64,000 nt of DNA from Argonema antarcticum A004/B2. Lineage in GTDB: Bacteria; Cyanobacteriota; Cyanobacteriia; Cyanobacteriales; Aerosakkonemataceae. Below the pieces are notes generated by a model. The model saw nothing but the letters and a program-made list of their open reading frames with translations, was not told the origin of the DNA and did not search any database. This document shows positions 8,292-17,772 of this stretch, one piece after another (the stretch's first letter is position 1; each line of letters starts with the position of its first letter). The translations under genes were made by a program, and so were the position numbers. The stretch is from assembly GCF_023333585.1 (NCBI RefSeq), contig NZ_JAIQZN010000013.1, positions 21,069-85,068 of the forward strand, given 5' to 3'.

Positions 8292-9605
8292 TCATTTAGG
8301 TAGTGCGATCGTAAATTCTGTACCTTGACCAAGTATAGAATTACAACTTATTTTACCTCCGTGTTTATCTTCAACAATTTGACGAGCGATAGATAATCCC
8401 AGACCCGTACCTTGACCTACACTTTTAGTAGTAAACAAATAATCAAAAACTTTTTGTTTGATTTCAGCAGTCATACCAATTCCATTATCTTGTATTCTAA
8501 TGATGACCCGCTCGGTGTTTGGGTCTATTTCCGTAGAAATAGCGATCTTACTAGGCTGAGCTTCAATTTCTGCAAAAGTGCGATCGCGATCGGACTCTTC
8601 TAAAGCATCGATCGCATTAGCTAGTAAATTCATAAAAACTTGGTTAAGTTGTCCCGGATAACATTCAATTTCTGGGAAATCGCCATACTCTTTGATTACT
8701 TCGATCGCGGGACGCTGTTCGCTTGCTTTTAGGCGATGCTTGAGAATTAGTAAAGTGCTATCCAATCCCTCATGAATGTTAAAAAGCACTTTCGCATCGC
8801 TATCCGCTCTCGAAAAAGTTCGCATCGATTGGCTAATTTGCGTGATCCGATTAGTTCCTTCCCGCATAGAAGCAATCAACTGGGGAAAATCTTCTACTAA
8901 ATAACTCAATTCAAGTGTAGATATTTCATCTGCAATTTCTGGCTCTGGCTCTGGATAATATTTTTGATAAAGTTTGATTAGATTAATTAAATCTTGAGCG
9001 TAATCATTGGCGTATTTTAAATTTCCAGATATAAAGCTAAGCGGATTATTAATTTCATGAGCTATCCCTGCTACTAGCTGGCCTAAAGATGACATTTTTT
9101 CATGCAGCACTAAATGCGATTGAGCTTTCTTAAGTTCGGCTGTGCGTTCTTCAACCTTTTCTTGCAACGAAGTATTCAGTTCGCTTAGCTGTGCATTTTT
9201 TTTAGCTAATTCTTTTGTTAGAAAATGTAGTTTCAGGTGCATATTAATCCGAGCTAATACCTCTTCCTGCTGAAAAGGTTTGGTAATATAGTCTACTCCT
9301 CCCAGCGAAAGACCTTTTACCTTATGTTCTGTATCTGATAAAGCAGTCATAAAAATAACAGGAATCATTTGAATAGCAATATTATCCTTAATGCGACGAC
9401 AAGTTTCAAAGCCATCAATACCAGGCATCATCACGTCCAACAAAATTAGGTCTGGAGTAACTTCTGCCAGCTTAGACAGTGCATTCTCTCCATCTTTAGC
9501 AACCAGAACCTTAAAACCAGAATTCCTTAAAAAATCAAACAAAACTTTTATATTAGTGGGGTTATCATCAACCACGAGAATAGTTTTCTGTTCGATTCCG
9601 TTCAT
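8292..9605 (-). CDS. Response-regulator/histidine-kinase hybrid
   Basis: This 437-residue soluble protein has an N-terminal receiver domain (about residues 8-125) with phospho-acceptor Asp in LILLDVMMPG and the conserved KP in ITKPFQ. A coiled coil (about 135-170) comes next, then a HisKA-type dimerisation domain with H-box HEINNPLSFI, and an HATPase domain with N-box NLLANAID and G-boxes DNGIGM and GTGLGLS. REC-first kinases of this type relay a signal from a partner histidine kinase to a further regulator. There is no membrane segment. The next gene upstream (9735-11603) has a very similar REC domain, and the two probably formed one unit before a miniature element landed between them at 9632-9756. 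Confidence 0.9.
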   Translation of the reverse strand: MNGIEQKTILVVDDNPTNIKVLFDFLRNSGFKVLVAKDGENALSKLAEVTPDLILLDVMMPGIDGFETCRRIKDNIAIQMIPVIFMTALSDTEHKVKGLSLGGVDYITKPFQQEEVLARINMHLKLHFLTKELAKKNAQLSELNTSLQEKVEERTAELKKAQSHLVLHEKMSSLGQLVAGIAHEINNPLSFISGNLKYANDYAQDLINLIKLYQKYYPEPEPEIADEISTLELSYLVEDFPQLIASMREGTNRITQISQSMRTFSRADSDAKVLFNIHEGLDSTLLILKHRLKASEQRPAIEVIKEYGDFPEIECYPGQLNQVFMNLLANAIDALEESDRDRTFAEIEAQPSKIAISTEIDPNTERVIIRIQDNGIGMTAEIKQKVFDYLFTTKSVGQGTGLGLSIARQIVEDKHGGKISCNSILGQGTEFTIALPK

Positions 9606-9631
9606 ATTTTTGCGTTTTCAAGGGAGATATA

Positions 9632-9756
9632 TAGCTAGGGACTAGGGGCTAGGGGCTAGGGGCTAGGGAAGAGGGAAGAGGGAAAAGCTTACTCCGTCAG
9701 GGATTATGGACTTCATGTAACAGTTGGAGTTGGCTTAATCGCCCTGGCGGTTGCTA
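9632..9756 (+). mobile_element. MITE family A, intact copy between two signalling genes
   Basis: This 125-bp element starts TAGCTAGGGACTAGGGG and ends GGCGGTTGCTA, with TA on both sides (9630-9631 and 9757-9758). Its right end supplies the last six codons and the stop of the GGDEF-EAL gene read on the minus strand. Confidence 0.75.
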
Positions 9757-11603
9757 TAGTTGGATAATAATTGAGTTACTTTTTCGCTGGGTAAAGGCTT
9801 GGAGAATAAATAGCCTTGACCGAACTCGCACCCTAAGTCTTTGAGCTTTTCTAATTGTTCTGTAGTTTCTATTCCTTCGGCTACCACATCGATACCTAAA
9901 TTGTGAGCTAAAGAAATAATTGTTTGTACAATTGCTGTTGTGTCTGAATTATAACCTAAACTGCTGACAAAAGAGCGATCGATCTTGAGAGTATCTATCG
10001 GGAAAGTATGAAGGCGACTCAATGAGGAATAACCTGTGCCAAAATCATCGATACACAGTTTAATTTCTTGGCTGCGAATTTGCTCTAAAATTTTAGTACC
10101 TGCATGAGCAGTTTCCAAAAAAGCACTTTCTGTAATTTCTAGTTTTATAGATGAAGGAGACAAACCACTTTGGTGACAAGTTCTAATAATTTTTTCCACT
10201 ACTCCTGCTTGTTGGAATTGAATCGCAGAAAAATTCACATTTACGGTTAATGGCATCTCAAACTCCTCTTGCCAAATTTTTACTTGTTGACAAGCTGACT
10301 TTAACGCTGATATATCTAAAATTCCAATTAAGCCTATTTTTTCGGCTATGGGAATAAACTTTGTAGGTTGAATAAAACCATATTGAGGATGTAGCCACCG
10401 ACTTAAAGCTTCAAAGCCAACAATTTTTTTGTCGTAAATCGAAAAAATTGGCTGATAATAAAGACAAAACTGTTCTTGTTCGATCCCCTGACGGAGATCC
10501 GTTTCCAATTGAATTCGTTCTAAAGCTTGAGATTGCATTTGAGGTGTCAGCACACGATAACATCCTTTACCTGATTCCTTTGCTTGATACATAGCTATAT
10601 CCGCATCTCTTAAAATAGCTGTACAGTTATTATAGTCTAATATAGAAAAAACAATACCTATGCTAGCACTAATTACAACTTGATAGTTGCCGATCGGAAA
10701 AGGCTGTTGCAATTCTTCTAAAATATGAGATGCTGTTGCTTCAACTGTTTGGATATTTTCAGCTTCTGTTAGTATTATTAAAAATTCATCACCTCCTAGC
10801 CTTGCTATTTCTCCTCTAGAATCAACACATATCTTTATTCGATTAGAAACATTTTTAATCAATTCATCTCCGATTAAGTGACCAAAGCTATCATTAATAC
10901 TTTTGAAGCGGTCTATGTCTAAGAATAAAACGGGATACTTTTTATGAGCTTGGGGTTGTTCTATTTTCAAAATTTCAGATAAACGATTCATTAACCAAGA
11001 GCGGTTGTATAAACCTGTTAGCAAATCGTGAGAAGCTTCATAAGTAAGTTGTTGTTCGCGTGTTTGTAAATTTTGTAAGGTAAGATAAAGTTCTTCTGTT
11101 CGTTTGGCAATTCGCTGTTCTAATTCTCGATTTAGTTCTTGTAACTCACTTTCAACAGCTTTCCGAGCAGCAATCTCTTCGGTAAGATGTTGATTTTTTT
11201 CTTGGAGGCTGCGTGTTAAATATCTAAGTCTCAGATGCAAGCGGACGCGGCTTAATAGTTCCTCTTGTTGTAATGGTTTGGTAATGTAATCAACCGCACC
11301 TAAAGTTAAACCTTCTACTTTGTCTTTAACATCAGATAAAGCTGTTAGAAAAATGATGGGAATTTCTTTAGTAGTTGGGTTAGCTTTTAGATGGCGACAA
11401 AGTTCAAAGCCATCCATTTCAGGCATTCTTATATCTAACAAAATTAAATCTGGCTTTATATGAGGCATTTTTTCCAGGGCATTTTTTCCATTTCTTGCTA
11501 CTAAAATTTTAAAGCCCGCCTCTTTTAAAAACCCAAACAATAGTTTTAGGTTGGTGGGATTATCGTCAACAATCAAAATTAATTCAGATTCTAAATTATC
11601 CAT
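9735..11603 (-). CDS. REC-GGDEF-EAL cyclic-di-GMP regulator
   Basis: The 622 residues run REC (about 8-125; LILLDIRMPEMDG), coiled coil (about 130-190), GGDEF (about 195-355; RLGGDEF intact) and EAL (about 370-615). In the EAL domain the metal and catalytic motifs are intact: EALSRW, NVNFSA, DDFGTGYSS, KIDRSF and AEGIET. It could therefore both make and degrade cyclic-di-GMP, with the REC domain as phosphorylation switch. The last residues, SNRQGD, and the TAA stop are encoded by an inserted miniature element, so the original C-terminus was longer or different. The EAL fold itself looks complete. The similar REC-kinase downstream (8292-9605) is a plausible partner. Confidence 0.92.
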   Translation of the reverse strand: MDNLESELILIVDDNPTNLKLLFGFLKEAGFKILVARNGKNALEKMPHIKPDLILLDIRMPEMDGFELCRHLKANPTTKEIPIIFLTALSDVKDKVEGLTLGAVDYITKPLQQEELLSRVRLHLRLRYLTRSLQEKNQHLTEEIAARKAVESELQELNRELEQRIAKRTEELYLTLQNLQTREQQLTYEASHDLLTGLYNRSWLMNRLSEILKIEQPQAHKKYPVLFLDIDRFKSINDSFGHLIGDELIKNVSNRIKICVDSRGEIARLGGDEFLIILTEAENIQTVEATASHILEELQQPFPIGNYQVVISASIGIVFSILDYNNCTAILRDADIAMYQAKESGKGCYRVLTPQMQSQALERIQLETDLRQGIEQEQFCLYYQPIFSIYDKKIVGFEALSRWLHPQYGFIQPTKFIPIAEKIGLIGILDISALKSACQQVKIWQEEFEMPLTVNVNFSAIQFQQAGVVEKIIRTCHQSGLSPSSIKLEITESAFLETAHAGTKILEQIRSQEIKLCIDDFGTGYSSLSRLHTFPIDTLKIDRSFVSSLGYNSDTTAIVQTIISLAHNLGIDVVAEGIETTEQLEKLKDLGCEFGQGYLFSKPLPSEKVTQLLSNYSNRQGD

Positions 11604-11789
11604 TTGGTCTACAATATTTCATTTAGTAAGACTTTAACTGATTTTGGTAAATAATAAGTTAACTCTTTATTCAAGGGATGTTAAAGAGCTAGCAACTTGC
11701 CTGCAAGAAAAACAACGACAATTGTGACGTTGACTCCAAACGACTTTCCTTTTCCAAAAAACCCATCTCATAACATAAATTAAATTAAA

Positions 11790-11996
11790 TTAAATTATTG
11801 TATCTTTCTTAACTAAATCAAGAATAGCTCGATCGTTAAAGTCTTGCGCTAACTCACGAATGCGATCGCCAAAGTAAATATACTCAGTACCAAGCTGTTC
11901 GATCCGATCGGCCTCTGCTTCAATTTGGTCAAAATCGCCGATTTTGGCAGCTTGGTACAGTTGTATTAGTTCTGCTTGTGGGGGTTTCTGCTGCAC
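11790..11996 (-). pseudogene. C-terminal fragment of a hybrid-kinase tail
   Basis: These 68 codons begin with GTG at 11996; an in-frame TAG lies 18 bases further upstream (after back-reading EAQ, YQ and K codons). The sequence resembles the last ~65 residues of the adjacent CHASE2 kinase: YQAAKIGDFDQIEAEADRIEQL here against [23 protein letters not shown] there, followed by similar F-DR-IL segments. It is therefore probably the surviving 3' end of a second kinase gene of the same type. The 123-bp miniature element lies 55 bp upstream on the minus strand. It could still be translated as a small helical protein, but no good ribosome site is visible. Confidence 0.5.
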
Positions 11997-12050
11997 CTGG
12001 GCCTCTTGGTATTTCTAAGGTATAGTTGGGGTCTTACGGCGAGACTGATA

Positions 12051-12173
12051 AGCTGCTACGCATTTAATTTGTATGTTTAGCGGGAGTGGGAGAGTGGGGG
12101 AGTGGGGGAGTGGGAGAGGAATTGAAGGTTTGATTGCCGGATTAGAAATATCCGAATTAGATGCGTGTTAGCT
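12051..12173 (+). mobile_element. MITE family B (123 bp), copy 1
   Basis: The ends are AGCTGCTACGCATTTAA and, on the other strand, AGCTAACACGCATCTAA, an imperfect inverted repeat. TA is present on both sides (12049-12050 and 12174-12175). The interior has GGGAGTG-type heptamers. It is identical base for base to the reverse complement of 25724-25846. Confidence 0.8.
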
Positions 12174-12184
12174 TAAAAATATTT

Positions 12185-14956
12185 TTAGCTTCCCTGTCGC
12201 TCGATCGCGCAGTGCTTTTCTATCCATTCCAAAATGCCTCTGTCATCGAAATTCTGACCTAGTTCTAAAATCCGCTGGCAAAAAGAAGCGTATTTCGGAT
12301 TCAGCTGTTCGAGGCGGCGAACTTCCGATTCTATTTGCTCGATATCGCCAATGGTGGCTGCTCGTCGCAACATTTTTAACTCCTGGTAGGAAGGCGCAAC
12401 AATTTTCTGAATTTCTTCTGTTTGCATTTGGCTGTCTACTTTAGCAGTATCCACTACCCATTCTAAACCCAAACTGCTTCTCAGTTTCTCTAAAAGCTCT
12501 GATAGCTGAATAGGTTTGGAAATAAAACGGTTGCCGCCAGCCAACAATGTTTGCTGTTTATCTGTAGAAAACTTACTAGCTGACATGGCAATAATCTCCG
12601 TATTTTTTAAACTTGGGATTGCTCTAATTTGCCGGATCATCTCAAACCCATCCATCACAGGCATCACTAAATCTGTGATAATTAAATCCGGTTTAGCGAT
12701 CGCTATTTGCTCTAAAGCTTCAGCTCCATTACTTGCTTCGATCGGGTCAAATCCTATCGGTTTGAGAAAATCGACTATAAGAGAGCGACTTTCTGCCTGG
12801 TCATCCACCACCAATATCTTCACCGACCGCCTGCCTGTAAAACCAACTACCGCCTCTGGCTTAGTAACTTTGATCGCTTTTATTTTCCCTGATATTGTCT
12901 CCAGGTTTAACTCAAAACTAAACACACTACCTATACCCAGCTTGGAAGATACTTCTAATGTTGAACCCATCATTTGCACAATATTGTGACTGATAGCAAG
13001 TCCCAACCCAGTGCCTTCAGCCTTGCGTTGGTTCTCTCCCACCTGCTCGAAAGGTAAAAAGATTTTGTCAACCTGTTCGCCTGTCATTCCCACTCCAGTA
13101 TCTTCGACTTGGAAGCGGATTTTAACAGTAGGTTTATCCAGATTACTGATAGATTCATTCACTAGGATTGCTTTGAATGTCACCGAACCAGTATCCGTAA
13201 ACTTAATAGCATTGCCCAGTAGATTAATTAAAACTTGTCGCAGGCGTTTCTCATCTGCACGCACTTGTTGAGGTAAGTTATCTGAAAATTCTACCTGAAA
13301 AATCAGAGCCTTTTGATCGGCTTTTATACGGCAAATTTCGGCTACGGTTATTAAGAAACTTGGCAAGTAAAAATCGCTTTCGTAAATTTCTAATTTTCTG
13401 GCTTCGATTTTAGCTAAATCCAAAAGATCGTTAATGAGATTAAGTAAATGGGAACCGCTTTGATAAATAATGGTAATGCCTTTTTGGTCTTCTTTACTTA
13501 GCGTTTTAGAACGCTGCAAGATTTGCGCGTAGCCTAAAATTCCATTTAGAGGTGTTCTCAACTCGTGGCTCATGCTAGCTAAAAACTCGCTTTTGGCTTG
13601 GTTTGCAGCATCAGCAGCTTCTTTAGCTATCTCTAGTTCTTGAGTCCTTTCTTTTACTTTCCATTCTAAGGTTTGCGAGTAATCAGCTAATTCTTGATTT
13701 GCTTGGTATAATTCTTTGTTAGCTTCCCTTAGCTGTTGTTGATTGTAATAGTTGCTAATTAAAATAGCCGAAGCAGCCAGCGCGAGGAAAGGAGAAAATA
13801 TCGGAATAATCCACCCCTGTAAAAAAGCAATATAACTAATTCCATAAAGCGAACTACTCGCGATAATAATAATTAAAATTGTCCCGAATAGAAAGAGATT
13901 TTTTCTAAACCACGAACCCTGCAAGATATTCCAAGTTCCGATCGCGCCAATGCAAGACCAAACTAAAATCCATACTTGATTGAGCGTTCTATCCCAAACT
14001 CGTAACAAGTGGCGTCCTTCTAAAGCTGAACTGAGAATTTGGCTGGTTACGTTGGCATGAATTACCACCCCTGGAGTATAGGAAGGATTTTTAAATAGGG
14101 TACTGCTGTAGGGTGTATGGAAAAGGTCATTGAGGCTGGGGGCCGCAGGGCCGATTAAGACTATGCGATCGCGCATTAAACCTGGTGGAATGCGGTTGTT
14201 CAAGACATCCGTCATCGCTATGTTTGAAAAACTGTTAAGCCCACCTCGATAGTTCATCAAAACTTGGTAACCCCCTGAATCCCTATCTACGTAACCCCCT
14301 TCATCGCCGAGCAAGGGATGGAAAACGGCTTTACCTAAGCCAAATTTTCTCTGTTTGGGATCGAGAACTTTTAACTCGATTTTTTGTAACTCTAGGTACT
14401 TTAGCGCTAACTTAACTCCCAGTCCTTGCTGCTCTCGGCGAGACTGCAAATTATTAACCGACATAAATGCGCGACGCACTTTGCCATCTCCGTCGATCGC
14501 TAAGTCGGCTGCCCCCACTCGATCGCCTTGCGCTAAAATCGGTGGGGGTGCGATCGTTGTTGGTGCGATCTTCTCAATGCCGATTAAGTTTGGGGTGGAT
14601 TTGTACAGCGCCAGCAACTCTTGATGTCCCGGTTCCACAGGCAAATCGCGATATAAATCTAACCCGATCGCCGCAGGCTGCTGTGCTTTAATATTTCCTA
14701 ACAGCTGCGTCAACGTGCGATCGGACATAGGCCATTGGCCTACTTTATTAATATCGGTTTCGCCTACAGTGACAATCACAATCCGAGAATCAATGCCCTC
14801 TGGGGGACGCAGGTGAAAAAACTGGTCAAGAGTTACCCACTCCAATAGTTGCAAAGCCCCAGTAGCACTACCAACAATTACAGCTACTGCGACAGTAGGA
14901 GCAATGGCAAGGATGCCTTGCCATTGCTGTACCAATTTCGCGGTTTTATGCCACAT
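12185..14956 (-). CDS. CHASE2 hybrid sensor histidine kinase
   Basis: The 923-residue protein has a first membrane segment (about 18-38), then an extracytoplasmic CHASE2 domain (about 40-320; includes [19 protein letters not shown] and RDRIVLIGP). Two or three further membrane segments follow (about 325-405), then a coiled coil, HisKA (H-box [18 protein letters not shown]), HATPase ([15 protein letters not shown] and GTGLGLA) and a receiver (KILVVDDQ; acceptor Asp in LIITDLVMP). A helical tail of ~70 residues ends the protein. CHASE2 senses an unknown external signal. It lies 3 bp downstream of the DUF928 gene, a pairing I recognise as common in cyanobacteria, so the DUF928 protein may act as the periplasmic partner of the sensor. 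Confidence 0.92.
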   Translation of the reverse strand: MWHKTAKLVQQWQGILAIAPTVAVAVIVGSATGALQLLEWVTLDQFFHLRPPEGIDSRIVIVTVGETDINKVGQWPMSDRTLTQLLGNIKAQQPAAIGLDLYRDLPVEPGHQELLALYKSTPNLIGIEKIAPTTIAPPPILAQGDRVGAADLAIDGDGKVRRAFMSVNNLQSRREQQGLGVKLALKYLELQKIELKVLDPKQRKFGLGKAVFHPLLGDEGGYVDRDSGGYQVLMNYRGGLNSFSNIAMTDVLNNRIPPGLMRDRIVLIGPAAPSLNDLFHTPYSSTLFKNPSYTPGVVIHANVTSQILSSALEGRHLLRVWDRTLNQVWILVWSCIGAIGTWNILQGSWFRKNLFLFGTILIIIIASSSLYGISYIAFLQGWIIPIFSPFLALAASAILISNYYNQQQLREANKELYQANQELADYSQTLEWKVKERTQELEIAKEAADAANQAKSEFLASMSHELRTPLNGILGYAQILQRSKTLSKEDQKGITIIYQSGSHLLNLINDLLDLAKIEARKLEIYESDFYLPSFLITVAEICRIKADQKALIFQVEFSDNLPQQVRADEKRLRQVLINLLGNAIKFTDTGSVTFKAILVNESISNLDKPTVKIRFQVEDTGVGMTGEQVDKIFLPFEQVGENQRKAEGTGLGLAISHNIVQMMGSTLEVSSKLGIGSVFSFELNLETISGKIKAIKVTKPEAVVGFTGRRSVKILVVDDQAESRSLIVDFLKPIGFDPIEASNGAEALEQIAIAKPDLIITDLVMPVMDGFEMIRQIRAIPSLKNTEIIAMSASKFSTDKQQTLLAGGNRFISKPIQLSELLEKLRSSLGLEWVVDTAKVDSQMQTEEIQKIVAPSYQELKMLRRAATIGDIEQIESEVRRLEQLNPKYASFCQRILELGQNFDDRGILEWIEKHCAIERQGS

Positions 14957-14959
14957 CGA

Positions 14960-16099
14960 CTATAGCTGTTGAGTCAAAGGCTGTTGGGCTAAATCTTTAA
15001 GCCCTACTTGCTCTAGGAGATCGGCCCATTCTTGCCTGAAGTTTGCATCTTCTGGCCTTGCAAGACGAGCTGAACTCAAAATACTCAAAGTATCATACCA
15101 GATGCCTGACTTACCATATAGAACTGCTAACTCGATCGGAGTCATAGATCCATTGGTTTGTGGCGCAGGTACGCGCTTAACCCATCCTCTGACAGCATAA
15201 GAATCTGGAAGCAACATCTCTTCTGGCCCGATAAAACTCACCGACCATTGGTAGGTTTTGCCGACTTCTAAAGCTGGTGCGTTTTGCGGAACCTTAATAG
15301 CAATGACTCCTCCGGTTTTGTTCAACTCGAAAGTGGTTTGGTAATGATACTGACGGTCTTCGCTGTACAAGCTCAAGAAAATTTGCTTGTAAGAAGTCTG
15401 GGGAATATATACAAAAAAGGTTGGACGTTCCGATGCCGTCCAACCTATATTGCTACTGGGTATTAAAGGTGTTGGGTTGACAAGTTGTTCCCTGCGAGAA
15501 CCGCCCGCCATCGTTCTGCTAGGCGCTTTGTCTTCTGGAGATGTAAAACCTACTTCGCCACGAGAACCGCCACCCATCGTTCTGCTGGGCGCACGATCTC
15601 CCGAAGAACTAAAACCTACTTCGCCACGAGAACCGCCGCCCATCGTTCTGCTGGGCGCACGATCTCCCGAAGAACTAAAACCTACTTCGCCACGAGAACC
15701 GCCGCCCAGCGTTCTGCTAGGCGCACGATCTCCCGAAGAACTAAAACCTACTTCGCCGCGAGAACCGCCGCCCAGCGTTCTGCTAGGCGCTTTGTCTTCT
15801 GGAGAACTAAAACCTACTTCGCCGCGAGAACCGCCACCCAGCGTTCTGCTAGGCGCTTTGTCTTCTGGAGAAGTAAAACCTACTTCGCCGCGAGAACCGC
15901 CGCCCAGCGCACGACGTGGAACTTCGTTGGTAGGGGGCTCAAACGTGACGTTGGCTATTTTGGGAACACTATCAAGAGCTTCAACCTCAACAGCCCAAGC
16001 TGCCCCCCCACAAGCAATGACTGATGAAGTAATTACCAGTAAACTTGCAAATCGATAATTTCTCCCTGAAACCTTTTCTGTAAAATTGCTGTTTTTCAT
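14960..16099 (-). CDS. DUF928 family exported protein with 22-residue repeats
   Basis: This 379-residue protein has a signal peptide (about residues 1-36, ending GGAAWA). A low-complexity region of six full copies plus one partial copy of a 22-residue unit follows (consensus PEDKAPSRTLGGGSRGEVGF plus two residues). The DUF928 domain occupies about 185-370: FFVYIPQTSY, YQTTFELN, GKTYQWSVSF and a helical end. The function of DUF928 is unknown; genomic context ties it to CHASE2 kinases and adenylate cyclases in cyanobacteria. A good ribosome site (AGGGGGA) precedes the start. It heads the operon with the CHASE2 kinase. The repeat number probably varies between strains. Confidence 0.85.
   Translation of the reverse strand: MKNSNFTEKVSGRNYRFASLLVITSSVIACGGAAWAVEVEALDSVPKIANVTFEPPTNEVPRRALGGGSRGEVGFTSPEDKAPSRTLGGGSRGEVGFSSPEDKAPSRTLGGGSRGEVGFSSSGDRAPSRTLGGGSRGEVGFSSSGDRAPSRTMGGGSRGEVGFSSSGDRAPSRTMGGGSRGEVGFTSPEDKAPSRTMAGGSRREQLVNPTPLIPSSNIGWTASERPTFFVYIPQTSYKQIFLSLYSEDRQYHYQTTFELNKTGGVIAIKVPQNAPALEVGKTYQWSVSFIGPEEMLLPDSYAVRGWVKRVPAPQTNGSMTPIELAVLYGKSGIWYDTLSILSSARLARPEDANFRQEWADLLEQVGLKDLAQQPLTQQL
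15489..15915 (-). repeat. In-frame 66-bp minisatellite in the DUF928 gene
   Basis: About 6.5 copies of a 66-bp unit, spacing checked by CCTACTTCGCC at 15549 and 15615. It encodes the 22-residue repeats of the DUF928 protein. Units differ only in a few positions (PEDK/SGDR, TL/TM), which implies recent unequal exchange. Confidence 0.9.
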
Positions 16100-16662
16100 T
16101 CCCTGAAATCCCCCTGGTCTTTTTCAAGTTAATTATTACCTAATTTCGCTCCCCTTATTCTATTATTTTAAAATAATAATTTACTTTTTATGCTTTCCTA
16201 CACTTTAGTAAGCTTTTCGAGCAACTTGCCAAATTTAATCAAATCTTTAGATCGAGCAAATTTTTGGTAATTTTAATTACTTTGTGTTTTAAATTACATT
16301 TATCTAACTCCCTTTATGTCAAGGGGACGAATCATTTCAACAAATGGGCTCTTACAGAGATGGTATGCTAATATATAGTAAAATACGTAATAATACGGAG
16401 ATACTTCCAGAGCTAGCGCGATCGCTTTTCTTCAACAATTTTTCTGCCCTCATGCAACGCCTGGGCCGTGGTCTGTATAAGCGATCGCACCATGTTGCTT
16501 TTGTCAACCTCTTTTAGTGGACTGGCGCTCTAGCACTAGGTCACGCGATCGTAAAAGTGCCGTTTACTTATTGTTACATTTAAAGCAACTGAAATATTCA
16601 TAGGCTAAATTTAACTTAGATTCGCAGGAAATACTGTTTGATAGAGGAAATCAGGAAAACCC
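16100..16662. promoter_or_regulatory. Divergent intergenic region with an AT-rich palindrome
   Basis: This 563-bp gap separates the DUF928-CHASE2 operon from the vWA gene. A perfect 18-base palindrome, TATTATTTTAAAATAATA (16161-16178), lies about 60 bp upstream of the DUF928 start and could be an operator. Two HIP1 octamers are present. I see no gene or clear promoter boxes. Confidence 0.35.
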
Positions 16663-17772
16663 ATGCAGAAACTCACTCGACTTTTCTTTGTTACAGCCCT
16701 CACCTTGAGCCTCCTATGTTTTCCCAGCAAAGCTTTTGCCAAAGCTAAAATTCAGATTGCCATCCTGCTAGATTCTAGTAATAGTATGGATGGACTGATT
16801 GACCAAACTCGCACTCAAATCTGGCAAATTGTTAATTCTTTAACTAAAGTAACCAAAGATGGCGAAGTACCAGAGTTAGAAGTTGCTCTCTACCATTATG
16901 GTAACGATAACTTACCTTCACAAGAAGGTTTTGTCAGACTCTTAACGGGATTTTCTTCTGAATTAGATTTAGTTTCCGAAAAGCTATTTAGTATCCAAAC
17001 CAACGGCGGTCAAGAATATGCAGGTTGGGTAATTCGATCGGCTATGCAACAATTAAACTGGAGTAAAGATCGGGAAGATTTTCGCGTGATTTTTATTGCG
17101 GGTAATGAACCATTCGATCAAGGCCCGATTCCTTGGCGAGAATCTCTTGCTCTTGCTGCTGGGGAAAATATCCTCGTTAACACTATCTACTGTGGTTCAG
17201 CGGAAAGTCAAGAGCGACAACTTTGGGCTTCAGGAGCTAATTTAGCAAAAGGTAATCACTTTAATATTAACCAAGACAAAAAGATTGAATTTATTAAATC
17301 TCCTTACGATGAGGAAATTGCGAGTTGGAATGCTAAACTCAATCAAACCTACATTCCCTATGGTGCAGGAGGAGAAGTTGGACAACAACGTCAGGCTATT
17401 GAAGATAGTAACTCCGGCGAAAATTTGGTAAGTCGCGGTGTCTCCAAAGCTTCTGGATATTATAACAATGCTTCTTGGGATTTAATTGATGCTCTCGATC
17501 GAGGAATCGTTAGCCTTGAGCAATTATCAGATAATGCTTTGCCGCCAGCTATGCGGGGTATGACTTTAGCTCAAAAGCGCGAATATGTAGCAACTAAGAA
17601 AGCTGAAAGACAGAGAATTCAAGCAACCATCCGCGACTTATCTCAAAAACGTAGCGAATATGTTGCTAACCAACGCCAAGCTAATGCCAATAGTGGCGAC
17701 AATACTCTTGATTACGTAATTATTGAAAGTCTCCGCAAACAATTAGCAGCTAAAGGATTTAAGCTTCAGTAG
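16663..17772 (+). CDS. Secreted von Willebrand factor A domain protein
   Basis: This 369-residue protein has a signal peptide (about 1-26, ending KAFA). A vWA domain follows (about 28-215) with a MIDAS-like start, ILLDSSNSMDG (DxSxS), and the downstream elements LFSIQTNGGQEYAG and FIAGNEPFDQGP. The C-terminal third is charged and helical (QKREYVATKKAERQRIQ), probably a coiled coil. vWA domains bind protein partners through a divalent metal. The protein should be periplasmic or surface-bound; there is no lipobox. Its last 14 bp overlap the convergent hybrid kinase gene. The binding partner is unknown. Confidence 0.82.
   Translation: MQKLTRLFFVTALTLSLLCFPSKAFAKAKIQIAILLDSSNSMDGLIDQTRTQIWQIVNSLTKVTKDGEVPELEVALYHYGNDNLPSQEGFVRLLTGFSSELDLVSEKLFSIQTNGGQEYAGWVIRSAMQQLNWSKDREDFRVIFIAGNEPFDQGPIPWRESLALAAGENILVNTIYCGSAESQERQLWASGANLAKGNHFNINQDKKIEFIKSPYDEEIASWNAKLNQTYIPYGAGGEVGQQRQAIEDSNSGENLVSRGVSKASGYYNNASWDLIDALDRGIVSLEQLSDNALPPAMRGMTLAQKREYVATKKAERQRIQATIRDLSQKRSEYVANQRQANANSGDNTLDYVIIESLRKQLAAKGFKLQ

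Noticed and set aside
15489..15915. 66-bp repeats considered as CRISPR
   Set aside because: No variable spacers; the whole unit repeats and is in frame with a protein.
15450..16058. Long plus-strand reading frames over the DUF928 repeats
   Set aside because: They are antisense readings of the 66-bp minisatellite; the minus-strand protein has a signal peptide and a known domain.
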